This document shows positions 44,440 to 57,900 of a DNA stretch of 64,000 nt, piece by piece. Below the pieces are notes generated by a model, which saw nothing but the letters and a program-made list of their open reading frames with translations, was not told the origin of the DNA and did not search any database. This stretch comes from Podospora comata (taxonomy: Eukaryota; Ascomycota; Sordariomycetes; Sordariales; Podosporaceae), in the NCBI GenBank assembly GCA_017354895.1, contig CP071493.1:930001-994000 (forward strand), in the 5' to 3' direction. Position 1 is the stretch's first letter; every line of letters begins with the position of its first letter. A program made the translations under genes and the position numbers.

Positions 44440-45750
44440 CTACTCATGCCCAATCCTCATCAACTCCGTCATATCCTTCATCCTGTAATCCAGTACTGGC
44501 GTCACCCAGTCATCCTCTACAAGGCAATACGTCTCCTTCTCATCGTCTTTTGGCTTCCTCGGGTTGATCGCCCAGTACCCAAAATCGGCATCAATACTCT
44601 TCAGATACTTCATCAAGTTCTCCCAATAATTCGCATCCCCCCTCCCGGGCTCACTCGGCGCCCCAAACTCCCCAATCCACACCGGCGCCACGTCCCCCTC
44701 GACCAAATACCCCCAATTGCTCCTCATAGACGCAACAAAACTCGGGTACGTTCTCTTGGAGTACCTCCCTTCAAGGCTCCCCCACCCGCTCCAAGAATAC
44801 ACATGCGCCGAATACACCACCCTATCCTCCACCTCCAACCTCACCGGCCTAGTCCTCGCCCCCCTCAAATCATTCCCGCTCTCCGTTCCCCCAACAATAA
44901 TCAACCAATCCTTCTTCATTTTCAGCAGTCTGTTCCCCGCCTTTTCCGCCGCACTAGCCCACCGATCCCAAGGCATAGTCCCCCAAACCCCCCTAACCTC
45001 ATTCCTTAGATCCGCCCCAATCACCAGCTCATTCCCCGCCAACCTCCCCATCACCGTCTCCCAGTTCCGAATCCAATCCTCCTCCGTCTGCCTCACCTTG
45101 CAAACCACCCCCGGCAACCAATCATTGCTCCAGCTGGCATCGCAAGGATCCGCCCCGCAGCACCAAGTCGCAGTCGTAATGTGATCATTCACAATCACCG
45201 CGATCCCCTCCTCCGTCAGCGCCTCCACACAAGCCACAAACACGTCCAGCGCCCTCTTTTCCATCAAGTCCGGATTCTTAGCCAGCAGGTGCGGCAAAAT
45301 AGTCGGGTTCTTGACAACCATCTCGTCGCTGTAAGGCATCCGGACAGAATTGAACCCCAGCCTTTTGATTGTTTTTGCTATTGCTTTGCGGTGTTGAATG
45401 TCCAGCCCGCCGGGGATGAATAACTCATCCGAGGCGCCGTACCAGTTCACGCTCGACAGCTTGAATCGCTTGCCGTTTTGGTCGACAATGTTGCGGCCTT
45501 GGGTTTTGAGGGGGAGGGCATAGTGTGATAGTGGTTGGGACTCGGTTTCTTTCGAGGCGGTGGTGGTAGAAGAAGACAAGAACGAAGCTTCGATGGGTGC
45601 GGGGAGGGGTCGTTGGCTGAACAGACGGGCGTCGGGGGAGGGTGTCCAGGGGATGGCGAGGGCGGCTTCGGCGCGCCAGAGGTGGAAGAAGTATGTCCCC
45701 AGGATGAGGATGGATAATAGTGTGAGGAACATTGGTGGCGGTCGGGACAT
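44440..45750 (-). CDS. Glycoside hydrolase family 5 enzyme, membrane-anchored or secreted
   Basis: An intronless frame of 436 residues starts at the ATG at 45750. GH5 hallmarks are NWYG after the first strand (about residue 100), FNSVRMPYS, the acid/base in DLRNEVRG (Asn250-Glu251) and the nucleophile in WIGEFGAP (Glu361). GH5 enzymes act on beta-1,4 or beta-1,3/1,6 glucans, mannans and related polymers; the subfamily cannot be told by eye. Residues 8-25 (FLTLLSILILGTYFFHLW) form a hydrophobic core that could be a signal peptide or an uncleaved anchor. The pair CCGADPC is a likely disulfide loop. The next 60 residues are Ser/Thr/Pro-rich. Upstream, 68-103 bp before the start, is a 12-copy trinucleotide repeat. 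Confidence 0.9.
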   Translation of the reverse strand: MSRPPPMFLTLLSILILGTYFFHLWRAEAALAIPWTPSPDARLFSQRPLPAPIEASFLSSSTTTASKETESQPLSHYALPLKTQGRNIVDQNGKRFKLSSVNWYGASDELFIPGGLDIQHRKAIAKTIKRLGFNSVRMPYSDEMVVKNPTILPHLLAKNPDLMEKRALDVFVACVEALTEEGIAVIVNDHITTATWCCGADPCDASWSNDWLPGVVCKVRQTEEDWIRNWETVMGRLAGNELVIGADLRNEVRGVWGTMPWDRWASAAEKAGNRLLKMKKDWLIIVGGTESGNDLRGARTRPVRLEVEDRVVYSAHVYSWSGWGSLEGRYSKRTYPSFVASMRSNWGYLVEGDVAPVWIGEFGAPSEPGRGDANYWENLMKYLKSIDADFGYWAINPRKPKDDEKETYCLVEDDWVTPVLDYRMKDMTELMRIGHE

Positions 45751-45818
45751 GAGGGTTCGGCGTTGGTTTGGAGGCGGAATCAGTGGAAGGGGAAGGAGGG
45801 AGAGCTTTGAAGTGGCCG

Positions 45819-45853
<35 letters not shown>

Positions 45854-47135
45854 GGTAGCTGTCGTGATTTGGTTGGGTGGTGGGAGTGAGGTGAGTAAGC
45901 TGTCTAAGCAATTGATCCAAAGAAGTCAATGGTGTAAATTCTCCGTGTCTGCGTCTGCGCCGCCGCTCGGATGGGGGAGAGACCGTCGGTATGCATATAC
46001 AGCGCGGTAAGTGCCGAGTTGAATGTCTTGTTGCCCAATGGTAATAGTCGAATATCAGCCTCTTGTGATGTTTAAATACGCCATAATACCCCAAACAAGG
46101 CAAGACAACCAAAACAATGTAGAGTGCGGCTGTTGGACCAAGTTTATAAGCAGCCGACGCGGATGCCCCGGGAGTTGGGAATCTCAGCACACAAGTCAGG
46201 TTCGTCGCCAGAATCGGAACAAAGCAAGATCAGAGAAAAGGGGGAAGCTGTTTCTGAAGGCGAGGCCCGCGCTGAGCGAGAACCGGGAAGGCTGTCGCTG
46301 GCCTCTCGAGGGGAGGAGGCCACGACACAAGCGACGACCGTGGAGGGGAGCTGGATGGTCCATTCACAAGCTGCAGGGTCTCTCGACACGGCAGGTTTTC
46401 CCTGTCCAGCAGCCGCTTTCACCAGGCGGGAGTTGCCCGCACCGGCGCCCACCCACCAGGCCCACAGCTGACAGGGCTGCAGCAGCTCAAGCGCAAGCAG
46501 CCGTTTTGGTATTCTTGGCGCACCCTCTTTCCAGGATTTCCCCGCAAACAGCATTACCTTTCCATGATAGGAGCGTTGCTTTTCAAGAAACAGCGTAGCA
46601 CAAGTCCAGTTCTGTCAACGTGATAGCATGAGGTTCAGATAATGATGATGATGGCGATATCCTCAAGTTCAGATGTCGTGATGTTCGGCGGTAGCGAGTC
46701 AGTCACTCTCTTTGGTCTTTTTCCCCCCGAGCGACCCAATCATTCCGTTATACACCTGTCAAATATAGATACTGCCATCTCCCCCTCCCCTCTATCTCCT
46801 CACACATCCTTGGGACCCATCTTCACAGCACTTGCAAATCCATTGTACACAAATAACCTAGGTTTGCTCTTTCAGCATTGGCGGCAACTCATGGTCCGTC
46901 GCCCAGTCGATTCTCCTCTATCTGGCAAGTATTGTACAATAATTGATGCAAAAATGGCGGTTCTGGCACGCGTATATGTCCGCAAAAAGAATTGTGCTAA
47001 ATATGTGTAGTGAATTGAACCCGGGTATCCTTCATTTCCCAACCCTCCTCCCTCCTCTTTAGTTTTTGAGTATTAGGTAAAGTCAAGAATATATTTTATG
47101 ATTGATTTTTTTTGGCGTTGCGTTCGTCATCATCT
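45751..47135. other. Intergenic region upstream of GH5
   Basis: A 1385-bp gap between two minus-strand genes, with the GH5 promoter on the left and the receptor-like gene's 3' UTR on the right. A minus-strand frame at 45780-46190 contains the glutamine-repeat reading of the microsatellite but starts with GTG and has no domain. The part from 46620 to 47135 is A/T-richer. No gene is supported. Confidence 0.5.
45818..45853. repeat. (GTT)12 microsatellite in the GH5 upstream region
   Basis: Twelve perfect copies on the plus strand, so the GH5 mRNA would carry (AAC)12 at 68-103 nt before its AUG if the leader extends this far. It has the same length and unit as the repeat in the phosphatase gene 5.3 kb away. 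Confidence 0.9.
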
Positions 47136-48908
47136 TCATAACCTGTTCATGCCCAGTGGGTTGACATAGTTGTTTGCGTTGCCGTCTTGGGAATAGACCC
47201 CTGGTGATTGTCCCCGAGCATATGTCTCTGTGGGATCCCAAGTCACCGTCGCTTGTTGCGGTTGTTGTGGTGGGCGTGGCGAGGAGAATGATCTCGCTGG
47301 TGTGTGATATCTCTGCGTTTGACCGAAAAAGTCGGGCGTGCGACGGCCGCTCTCGGGGTCTTGGTTATGGCTGTGCATGGTAGGGCTCCCCATTCCTGAT
47401 CTGGCCAGCGTGGGGGAGATCGGAGTCACTACGGAGGGTGTTACTGATTGTTCCATGACCTTCCCGGAATCGTCCCGGGATAGCATCTCGTACGAACGTG
47501 TATCTTTCTTCAGGTCGTCGAGCCGCGCATCGACTGAAACAAACTCTCTCTTGCTCCGGCTAGGGGAAGAGATCAACAAATCACGCCAGCCCGTAATCAT
47601 GGACCAGCGGCCGAGGAGGAGACAAAGCCAAATGCCGTTCATCTAAAGAACAAACCCGTGTTAGTAAAAGTGTGACCCTCGTGTGACAAACAGGGTGGTT
47701 AGGAAATTTACCCCGAGAAGGAAAAGAACAGCGCCAACAGTTGGCATATTGACCACCAGGGCACTTGCAAGCTCCAGGCAGGGCTCCTTATCCCCACCGT
47801 TCGCGAGCAAGCAGAGAGCCCAAGGACGGGCAATGGTGCTGTCATTCTTGACAGCCTCGACAGTGTTGTCTTGGAAAACGAAAACGACGGAAAAGAATAT
47901 GACATCGGCGATGATGATCAAGACGATAGCGATACCTCTCCACTGCAGCGCAATCACGCGGCGTACGCGACGATAGGCCTGCTTGGGAGTCATGGTCCGG
48001 ATGCTGTTGGTGTAGGATGGCATGTTGGAGCCCTCGGTTGAAGCGCTGTTATCGGCCAACGATGCGAGGTAAACCTTGATGCAGTAGCCGAATGTCGCGA
48101 ACTGAATGATAATTGTCAGGCCGGAGAAGACCAGAAGCGGGATCCAGAGATCGGCAAGACTGTTCTTGTGGTTGATATGGCAGGTCTGTCCGAATCGGAA
48201 CGACACACCGCTCAAGAGGAAGGCGAGAACAACGCCCACACCAGGGAGGCCCCAGCCGACAACCTGAGCAAACCACATAAAGTTGCGTCCCACAACAAGC
48301 TGCCAGCAAATCTGAAGGTGCAGGGAGAGCGCGCGCAAGAAGACCCAAAGTACACCTGCCCATCCTCCCAGGATAATAAACATGCCGGATGCCGCGCAGA
48401 CTGAGCTCGTCTTCATCGAGTTGGGTGTAATTGCGTCGAAACATTGTTCGGGCTGGGCTGCCAGAGGGATAACGAACCCAAGCTATCAAGGTCATCAGCA
48501 TGTTGACCCAAAATCAGCTTGCAACAGCGGCCGACCTACATTCATAAACACCACTGCCGTGGTCAAGGAGATACTGAGATAATGCCGGAAAGTCTTTTCA
48601 ACCGGCAGCACAGCCCAAGAGAGCAGGAGGAAGACGCAGCCAACCGTGCTCACGACCGACACCCAGTTGGCCGCTTCACTCATCGTCTCGAAGGTGTCTG
48701 GGTAGGCCCATTGTGTCATGGGGCACGGTAAGCAGCACGTTGCGTCAAGGTATGGTTGGCACACTCTGCCCTCAATAACTGCACAGGCACGAGATTAGCA
48801 ACGTCAGCAAGTCCACCGAGGACAAAGCCGTGACTTACAGCCGCCATTATCAAAACCCGCGACGTTCAAGAATGGCTTTGGACATTCAACCTCTGTTCCG
48901 TTCGACAT
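47136..48908 (-). CDS. Seven-transmembrane receptor-like protein (fungal GPCR-like)
   Basis: Four exons, 48839-48908, 48540-48778, 47712-48482 and 47136-47642, encode 528 residues; every junction is in phase. The introns are 60, 57 and 69 nt; donors GTAAGT, GTAGGT and GTAAAT; branch sites include GCTGACG and a perfect TACTAAC. A short ectodomain with an N-glycosylation sequon (Asn3) and a cysteine cluster (VCQPYLDATCCLPCP) comes first. About seven hydrophobic helices follow, such as VSVVSTVGCVFLLLSWAVL, ISLTTAVVFMN, MFIILGGWAGVLWVFLRAL and IAIVLIIIADVIFFSVVFVF. The C-terminal tail of about 150 residues is Ser/Pro-rich and hydrophilic. This layout matches fungal G-protein-coupled-receptor-like proteins. 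The ligand and G-protein coupling are unknown. A start upstream of 48908 would need another exon. Confidence 0.8.
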
Positions 48909-51900
48909 CTCGGCGTCTCTCTGAATGACCGACGTTGTCGGTACTCCACGTGTATTCCACAATCCGATCCACCCACTTTCAGTCAATATCCCCCGATCCA
49001 GATGGCCGGGATGATGAGGTGTCGATCGTTCAACCTCCAGACTGGGATTCCTAGTTTCGATTCCAGCACAAGTCGAATCCTCCAGTCGACTATTCGGCCA
49101 CGTGAGTCGGTGGAAGCTATGGTGATATGGGCGCGCGGGTGCAGATCTAAGAATCCATTCGAGCTCGGAATCCAGTCCTAAATGTTTCGGTTCGGTTGCT
49201 ATATGGCGGTACGAGGACGTCGGTCTCGGTAAAACAGATCAAAGGTAGAACGTGGCGCAAGGAAGTACCACGGCAAAATTGTAAGGGCCCAACGTGGTCT
49301 GAATTGGGGAAAAAAGATTGTTCGTTGGGATGGGCAAAGGAAGGGGAAAAGAGAAGAGAAGGTCACCAGAGAGCAAGGTGACTGGCCGGGTCGCGTCGGG
49401 GTGTGGGACATATGTACATTGGGGGACGAGCCGTTCTCCTGGTCTCCCGGTGTCGAGATGTGCGCCTGGGTCTTGGGTAGCATCGAGACGCAGCAAGAGT
49501 CTGGAAGTCCACACGAGAGGGTGACCTCGGCCAGGTTGGCCGCCGTGGACTAGCGGGGCGTTGTTCCATGAAGCTGATCGAGGGTCATCGCCCTGCCGCT
49601 CCGTCCAAAAGGTGCATCTGCCCCGAAGTGGCATCCGAAAGCACGGCCTCTCATTGGGGGAGGACGAGGGTTTTCTCGTGGATGACCGGGGGAGGAGGGT
49701 CCAGTTGCGATGGAGGGGCCGAGAGGGGGAGGGAGTGGATTAGTGTATTAGCCAGGGGGGGCAAAAGCCTGGGCGTATGGGCGTGCAGAAAGGACCGGCT
49801 GCTTCGAAGTCAAGCCACAGTCATGTCCCTGGCTGCCTGGATACCCAGCCGACCCGCATTCTGGACAGGGGCTGATGGCAGGGGTCCATCTCCACTCCCT
49901 CTTCCATTCCGCTTCCCACAGTTGCCCAATTAAGCAAGTGGGAAGACCTCTCCATGAATAGAGACGGGACAACGGAATACGTGTTGTGGTAAAAGAGGCC
50001 AGAGAAAAGAACTAATTGAGAGACGAGTGCAGTATGAGCCGAAGACGGACATATACTACATGATAATCATGACACCTAGCTGTACGATCGCTGCCCCAGT
50101 GGCTGATGACCTCAGATTGGGCCGAGGAGGCCGTTGACTGCCAGCGCCGATGACTGAAGCCCACGACCGTTGCGGGGGCTGAAAGTCAGGTTGAACAAAC
50201 TCGAGATGTCTCAATCATCTCCCAGCCAAGTCTCGCACTTCAACGCTTGGCTTTCTCTGTCAAAACTGCCAACTGCATATCTTGAGATCAGGGTGTGGAG
50301 CGAAATATATTGCGGATTGGGCGTGTGAGAAACAGCTCCATCCTCGCCGTTTTACTGTCGGTGGCCGGGTGGAGTGAATCGATCCTTCCCCGCGGTGAGC
50401 AACGTATCGGACCTCTCCGATCCACCCAAGGTCCAAAAAGTCCCTTCATTGTGCCACTGACGCGCTCAGGAAGCCAGAGGCTGCGCATTCTGTGCACCCA
50501 ATCCGCATCAGTCGTGATGGCCTCAGGGACTGGGTAGTCGCAGGCGCCCCATTCCGTACCGACAGCCGGCATATAAAGAGTTCGGTGCTTACAGTCAGTC
50601 TTTGTAGAGGACGGGAGTTGGTTTCTACAAATCTACCAACCACATTGACACCACGATCCCGTCTCATATTGTACACACGGGGACTGCGCCGCATCTTTTT
50701 ATTCTCGCGGGAGGCAGAAACATCCTCACTTCTGCAAAAGGTCTTCACCATGACAGCCGTCGGTGAAGCCCTAGCGGACCTCGTGTTGGCTTGTTCTGCA
50801 CGAATTCGTCGTTCATGCAGGTGCCATGTGCAGCTGGAAGCGACACGCACCACCGTTCGACAGCCAAGAATGCTCAAGACCTTCGCTTCCATTGTTTCAA
50901 ACCCTCCCAATACTGCATTTTCTGAGAATAGCTTCAGTGTAATTTCATTATGCGGCTTTTGATTAACAACAGAGTGAAATTCAGGCACCGTCAGCATCAG
51001 CTATACAACCAAACCCAGACATGTCGGACTGTTGCAATTCTGACATCGGGACAGAAGCAACTTGGTTGATGATCCGTTAGCCGGGAGAGTTGCTTTTTTC
51101 ATCGTGAACCTTCCCCGGTGGAGAGAAAGTCGCCGCTGAACCTGGACTGCCACGAGACGTCCATAACCATCGCGTCTTGGCTGAGAAAGTGTTGTAGGGC
51201 ATTGGAAGAACAGGGTGCGTCTGGATTCATGCACACTATGAAATTTCAAAAAAAGATCACTCTTGACCAATCCGGGCAGTCGCTATTGCGCTCAGACAGT
51301 TCGGCTATGCCTGCCGGGCAGGAACCTACAGTATTCAACTTCTTGACTGGCCTTGGCGATTGCACCATTCAGGAGCTCTTCTTGTTTTATCCTCAAGATG
51401 ATGACCCGGTTTTCTGTCCCCAAGACCCCAATAACGACAAAGCTGGTAAACGGCTGACAAGACGGCAGAGAACGCATTTCATAGGCCACATTATGTCCAG
51501 AAATCCCACCGACTGGTTTCCGTCTCAGCATTTCGCAGATCTTACTTGCATTTTTCATTGGGTTCGAATCGCATCATGTCCGCACGAGAGGGTGTGGTCC
51601 GTTGCGGGTAGTCCACACCACCATTTCCTAACTTGTATGCAAATGGGATTGGCTGATTTACTCGCTTCCCCAGGTGTGTCCTGAAGTCCCGTCTTCACAC
51701 AGCCCTCAACCCCAGCATTGCATTCTCCCGAAATTATGTCTGTTCCTTCGAGGCGAAAAAAGGGCACTCGATAGTGCTTAGGAAGTCTAGACTCGAGGAT
51801 AGATCAGGGCAATTCCAACATTTGTGCAGGGCATGGCCAACCCTCAATCGCAGGCGACCGTTGACGCCAACAACCCAGCCAAGCCTTCTCAAGACATTAT

Positions 51901-54900
51901 CATCGTGTGTTCGTCAGGTTCAACGGCCAACAAGCACCAAACTTAAAAATGACGTTGTCAGCCATTCCGCCAGATCATGGACCACACACACGGAGGGCAA
52001 CATCCCATAGGCCGGTTCTGCCCGCCTGTCACAGAGACCACCCGGCAGAACTGTCCCAATTATCACAGGATTTGCCGTCCCGCCAGCATGGCCCTTCCCC
52101 GGTTTCCCACAGGTCGCCCTGAAAGCTCAGAAGTCATGGGACTTGAGCCACGGCGCGTACAATACCAGCCGAACGAAACCACGTTTTCATTTTTGAGACT
52201 ACCTGCCTTACCACGACGCCGACTATCACTCTCGTCATCAGTTTCACAACAAGTTCTGTTCGTTTCACCCCAAAGCTGATGTCACACTATGAAAAGGTTA
52301 CCGTGGGAGCGTGGCCATCGGCCCGGCAAAGGCTGCTGGATGTTACAAGACGGCATATCTCCAAGACCTTTCTGACATCCAACATACGTAGTGCAGTCAG
52401 GTCCCAACCACTCGGTACCTAATTTTGGGCTTCGTGAGGCCAAAAATGCCTTGTCCAAATGAAGCAAACACCGTTGTTGGGCGATACAAATCGGCATGAA
52501 AGTCAAAGATGCACTTCATACTTTCGCTAGCAGACCTGGCCGTTTAGGTTGACGGGGAGGACCAACTACCGAGCAGTGAAGACAAGGCGGTGCCTGCATA
52601 TCATGGTACGAACCACTCGTGATCCTCAGCACCAGAACCACAAGTCTGTGGCGATTGGAAAACGGCAGTTGCGCACCCAACCGAACCCCCCAAAACCAGT
52701 CACCTTCAACATACGAGGCCATTCCGAACGGGCCAGGGCGGGCCGGACTCATCGACAGGCGGTTTTTAGCCCGCCTCCTGAGTTTGACGCCCTTATGCTC
52801 TCACGCCCTCCCCGAGCCTCCTTGACCGAGCAATAATTCCCTCTCATTCATACAGCCACCACCAAAGCAGCTGCCTGCATATTGTTGATTCTTGGTCCCC
52901 GAGGCCACACTCTGAGCAATCTTCACATTCACCTTCCACAATCCTCTCATCACAACATGTGCTCCCCCAAACCTCGGTCTAAATGTCAAAATATTGTTTT
53001 TCTCCTCGCAAGCCCCTCACAGCTAACCACACCACGCCTGCGCCCCTGATGTATGGCGATGCACATTGACGAATCTGGGTGTGGATAAGTGCCATCATTT
53101 TCTAGGTGAGGTTCTAGAATTCAACTTGTTCAAAGACCAAGAGCCAGGGCTGGACGGCAGCTAACTTGTTCAGAGCAAACCCCCGCTGTCCTCCCCGACC
53201 CCAAGAATTTTGATGCGCCTTTGGTGGGTCGCTGACAATGACCGTGGCTCGGTCAACTTTTTTGAGGGGAAAAATGCGATTCTTGGTGGTGACAGGTGGA
53301 GGGGAGGGGCTGGGCCGAGGAGAGTCCGACTCATTGGTTCACCTACCTGATTAGGAAGGTCAGCTAACAGCAGCAGCTAGCCACTCGCGACATTCTCTTT
53401 TTTAATTATTTTTCACAGGTTCCAAAAAAACGCCACTATCATCGGCTCAAGCCATATCTTATCACGATTCCCACTGTTGCATTTTGCTCAACGGTGGTGA
53501 GGTGATGATAGTCCTTCGCGGTGAATGAAGGTGGTGTAATTCCGATCGTCCGGTTTATGTCTTGGGGACAATAAACGTCAAACAGACCGTTGGTGCGCTT
53601 GTCATCATGAACCATATGAAGGCACAGAAGTCTTTTTTTTTCCTTTTTTGCATGGTTCATACGACACAGTGTTTGGTTACAGTGCGGGGGAGCTTGGGTT
53701 GCGTTGAGACCCCTGAAAACAAAAACACCAACGACAGTGACGGTTACGACGGCATGGGTGATGCATGGCACTTCAACTCAGCAATACATACGGTGAGACG
53801 ATGGGACGGTGGTGGTGGGTTTTTTTTTTCTATCGAAAACTTGCAGTTGGAGCTGATGCAGGAACCGACAGGAACACTCGCATTGCAGGTTTGGTAGTTG
53901 CATTTGGTAGTGTCTTGTCAGTGGAGGCGATTACGGTAAGGGAAAAGAGAGAAAGTTTGGTTGGGTTAATATAGGTCAGACGCCTGAGAGGGAACTATAG
54001 AAATCCGGGTGGGTTTTCCCAAGCGAACTGCTGGTATGTATGGTGTTTAGGTTTGGCTATGGGATGATGGGGACTTGTTGACCATGAGGTAAGGTTGATC
54101 AATCTCAAGTCATCCTACGACCTCTTCGATCAGTCAACTTAAACAGCGTTAAATCTTAATAAACCCCAATACATCACAGTTAAATTCCCCTATTTTATTT
54201 CAGACTCCTCACACCATCTCGTCTATACGACATAGAAACGCTCCCTAAATTCATCATTAACGAGACAACTGCAACTCATTCGCCGCCAAAGATAAGTATC
54301 AACGACAGAAAACTCTCGGAGATATTCTAACTCACCCATGCAAGCGACAACCCCATTCATCACAGTCGTATTCCCAGATGAATATAGCCTGAAGAAGAAC
54401 AATCTTTTGCGCACAGACTGGAACAAACTCCGACACACAGACTGGAAGGGACAGCAGAACAAACACACAGACATCATCATGCCAGGAGGCTCTTCAGAAG
54501 ATCTTGGTAATGCATCGCTTCCCGGAATGCCGCGCCTGTTTCCTCCTTCTTGTCCCCGCAGGGTAAGTCTGCAGTTTGATGTTGATCATGATACTTAGCC
54601 GGGTAGGGTTCTCAAGCTTCACTTTTGTTTCGTGTAGCTTTTTACGTCTTCTCCCGGGCTCGTTTCTGCTGCAGTTACGATGCATGTCTCCGTCACCGTT
54701 GCATCTACTGTATGTATGTTGATGCCCTTCGTTCCCCAGTTTCGGCAGAGACATTCGCTCGGTATGCATCTACTGCCGGGTAGGTTTCCACCGTGTTTCG
54801 AACCTTTGCTCGAGATAAACACCATCGTCGTCACTTTGCTACAACGTGATGTTCGGTGGCTCGTGGCGGGTGGTTTGGTGTAGTGTTGCACACCCTCCAT

Positions 54901-57900
54901 CGGTTCTGTTTCGCCCTCTGTAGCAAGTCTGCCCAGGAAGTCTCACCTTCATCCCAACTCTCAAGATGTGTCGTTGCAACCGACAACAACATCATCACCA
55001 CAACCCTCCATTACACAGCCCAGCAGTGATCAACAACCCCAACCCCCTTCCTCCCCATCACCCTGAAAAGAGGAGCTGATCAGCCGACCATGTATGATAT
55101 ACCTCGCGGTGTTATCGCATATGTATTCTGCAAGGGGTACATCAAACTCCCTCTTCAGTTTAGCAAGTTCAACATGCAATACAACATTGGCATTCTTCAG
55201 CAACACACTCAACTCCCAACAAAAAAGCAAAAAAAAAAAAAAAAAAACCGGATAAAAAGCAACAACCGTTCCAAAAAGGCAATTGCTCTCTCAAAACAGA
55301 CCCCCTGCGATGAATATCACCAAAATGAAAAAAGTCTGAGCGCTGCTGCTCCCAACGATGAGGCTAAAAAAGTGACAGATATCAAAGAGGAAAGAAGCAA
55401 AACCGAGCGCGACGACACTACGGACGCAAAAAAAAAACAAAAAAAACACGTGTGGCCCCTGTACCGTCGTCGCGATAATCCAGCGAAACCTTGATGACCC
55501 CGAGATTCATCGGTTGGTCAGTCCTGTAGCCGGGAAGGTGAAGCTAGTGAAGTGTGTTCTCGGCGCCTAGATGTCCCATCGGTGGAGTCGCTCGCTGGTG
55601 GACGGACACACGCTACCGGTAGCAGATTCCGTGCCTCTTTTCGATTGATTTATTACGTACTTCGTGTTTAATGAAAACCACCAGAATGTGTGTGCTGCTT
55701 CTTGATAACATTTACTCCGCAGACTTGGCGAGTTTGCTATCGTGCTGTATCATTATCGTCAACTTCGTCTTCTCTAGCATTTTGTCCTGTTAATGCCCTG
55801 CCTCCCAGACCCGACCTCACCTGCCCCATCAGCAGAAAGCTTGTTCCCTCGAGCGCGAAAAAAAAAAGGCAAAAAGAAAACCCTCTCCTAGCGCCCCGTC
55901 GCGATGAAGCACGCCGTCCAACGCCCTTCGCCCCGCAATCTTTCCGGATCCGAGAACGGGCACTGCTGCTGCTCGCTAGCTTAGGGTCAACGGCCGATAT
56001 TGCGGCATGGGGTAGGTAAGCTACCCTAACGATGTTCGGCTCATGGTCCGACGACACTGGCCTTGTGGACGCCGAGAAAAACCCCAAGCAGGGGCAGGCA
56101 CTCCTGTTGAGAAGAGGGGTTCATCATCTGAGACCGACGGAAAGGGCTCCATGTGAAAAGCATGTGAGCCAGGATGTATCTCGCCAGATCGTAGATTGAT
56201 CAATGATAAAATTGCGCAAGGCAAGTTCAAAAACCCACCCGGCGAATGTTTCGAATGATCAGCAAGAGACTCCAGTTCTCACGATCCTGTCCGTGAACAT
56301 GGAGCCCATATGGCGTGGTGTTGTATTACAAAGGGGTGCGCCCGCGCTTTGACAGGTGGGGAGGGAGGCAAACGTGTGGAGGGTTGGGCCGAGAACACTA
56401 CTCGTCGCGGACATTTGTTGCTGCTGCCTCGTGAGGCTACCTGTCGCCATCTAGGACTGGAAAGACTGTCCGGTTCGCGTGGTATCCTGGGGCTTATTGT
56501 TGCAGGAAAAATTGGGTGTGTCGTGTATTACTTTCGGTCCGGTTCCGCAGCCCCGGGAAAGGGAATGAGCCAGCCAGCTTCTGTCCGTCAGTGACAAGAG
56601 AACCAACCTGTCTCCGAACATGGCTGCGGTAGCATTATAGGTGACCACCGTGTTCTGCGAGTCTGTGGTGAAGAGCAGTCCTTTCGTGCGAGAATGGCCC
56701 GCAGTGATCCAAGGCATTGCGACGTCGAAGAATTGCGGATGCCACATCCGAACAATGGGAAAATCTCTCCCCAAATGAGACCACTTCCCTGGCAAGGGCC
56801 TCCTGATTCGATCCCGCGATGGACCAAAACAGATGGTGAACGGTGGATCATGGGCGGCTCCAGATCCGGTTTGGTACCTATCTTGTTAGTGAACGGCATG
56901 ATAACGACATGCCGCCTTGTGTCTCAAATCAACCGGTATCAAGGCTGAACGAAGCCGCAGTAAGGGATGACAAGCAGGACGACGGGTCTTGAATACTCCT
57001 GAGTGGTACCATGGTTCTCACTTTTCGGGTTCCTGCGTCCCCTGGCTCCGCCAAGGGGCTCTCAATCCGAACGGTTGGGTCCCCGGCAGCGAATGTCTTT
57101 CCATGTTGATGCTGTCCCCACGGTCAGCAAATCCTCTCCCCAGTACGGGTTCGTAGAAAAGCGGGGTGAAGCCAACTGGCAAGAAAACTCTGAGGCGCGA
57201 AGGATTCAGATTGGACAGCTTCTTTAATGACAGGATGGCTGGTCTGTCCTTGATGGCAGCGAGGGTGAGAAGAAGATTGAAATCAAGGTTGGTCAAGGGC
57301 GCTGGAGAATTAAAAGCAAAACCAAGGAAAGTACGGTAGGTCTCTAAGCGTGTTACTAATGGTGGCTTTCTTCAGTTGAGGGAAGGAATGACTTGACCAA
57401 GGACACCATGGACGACTAATACACATCAACGTAAACTTCCTAACCCTTAGCTACGTTATAGACTATGTTCCTCATGAAGTGTGAAATAAACTGTGCCACC
57501 AGCAGGAAGGAAAAGGCTGACGCAGTGACCCAGAGGCGGCTCAGGGGCAACCACACATCAAACAAGGCACACGAGTTCTGAATGTTCATGATTTGCATTT
57601 CCCAGGAGTTGATCCCAAACCAGAAATAACAAAACAAAAATGTCCCCCACACTGAATGAATGGCCGGGGTAGAGCCCATGTGCCAGAATCAAAATGCCAA
57701 AAGCGCCTCCCTCCTTTCCTTCCTTTGTTTCCACCAGGTATCATTGTCTACTGTTGATCGACCAAGGAAAAATGATTAGAGCCTACACTCACCAATCTCC
57801 ACTTTGACATTGACCTGGTAGAACCATTTCCAATCCTCCTTTTGTTATGATGCATGCTTATGCCCACCAGACCATGATGCTATAGACTTGAAAGAAAAAA

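Noticed and set aside
45780-46190. 136-codon frame with a 12-Gln run upstream of GH5
   Set aside because: Starts with GTG; the Gln run is only the microsatellite in another frame.
51540-51580. GGTTCGAATC resembling a tRNA B box
   Set aside because: The bases on both sides cannot pair as a T-stem and no A box or acceptor stem was found at the right distance.
51118-51684. 188-codon plus-strand frame in the 9 kb gap
   Set aside because: Starts with GTG and shows no recognisable motif; isolated, with no matching exons.
55090-55494. 134-codon Lys-rich frame
   Set aside because: Composition is produced by A-runs (19 A at 55229-55247); no independent coding evidence.
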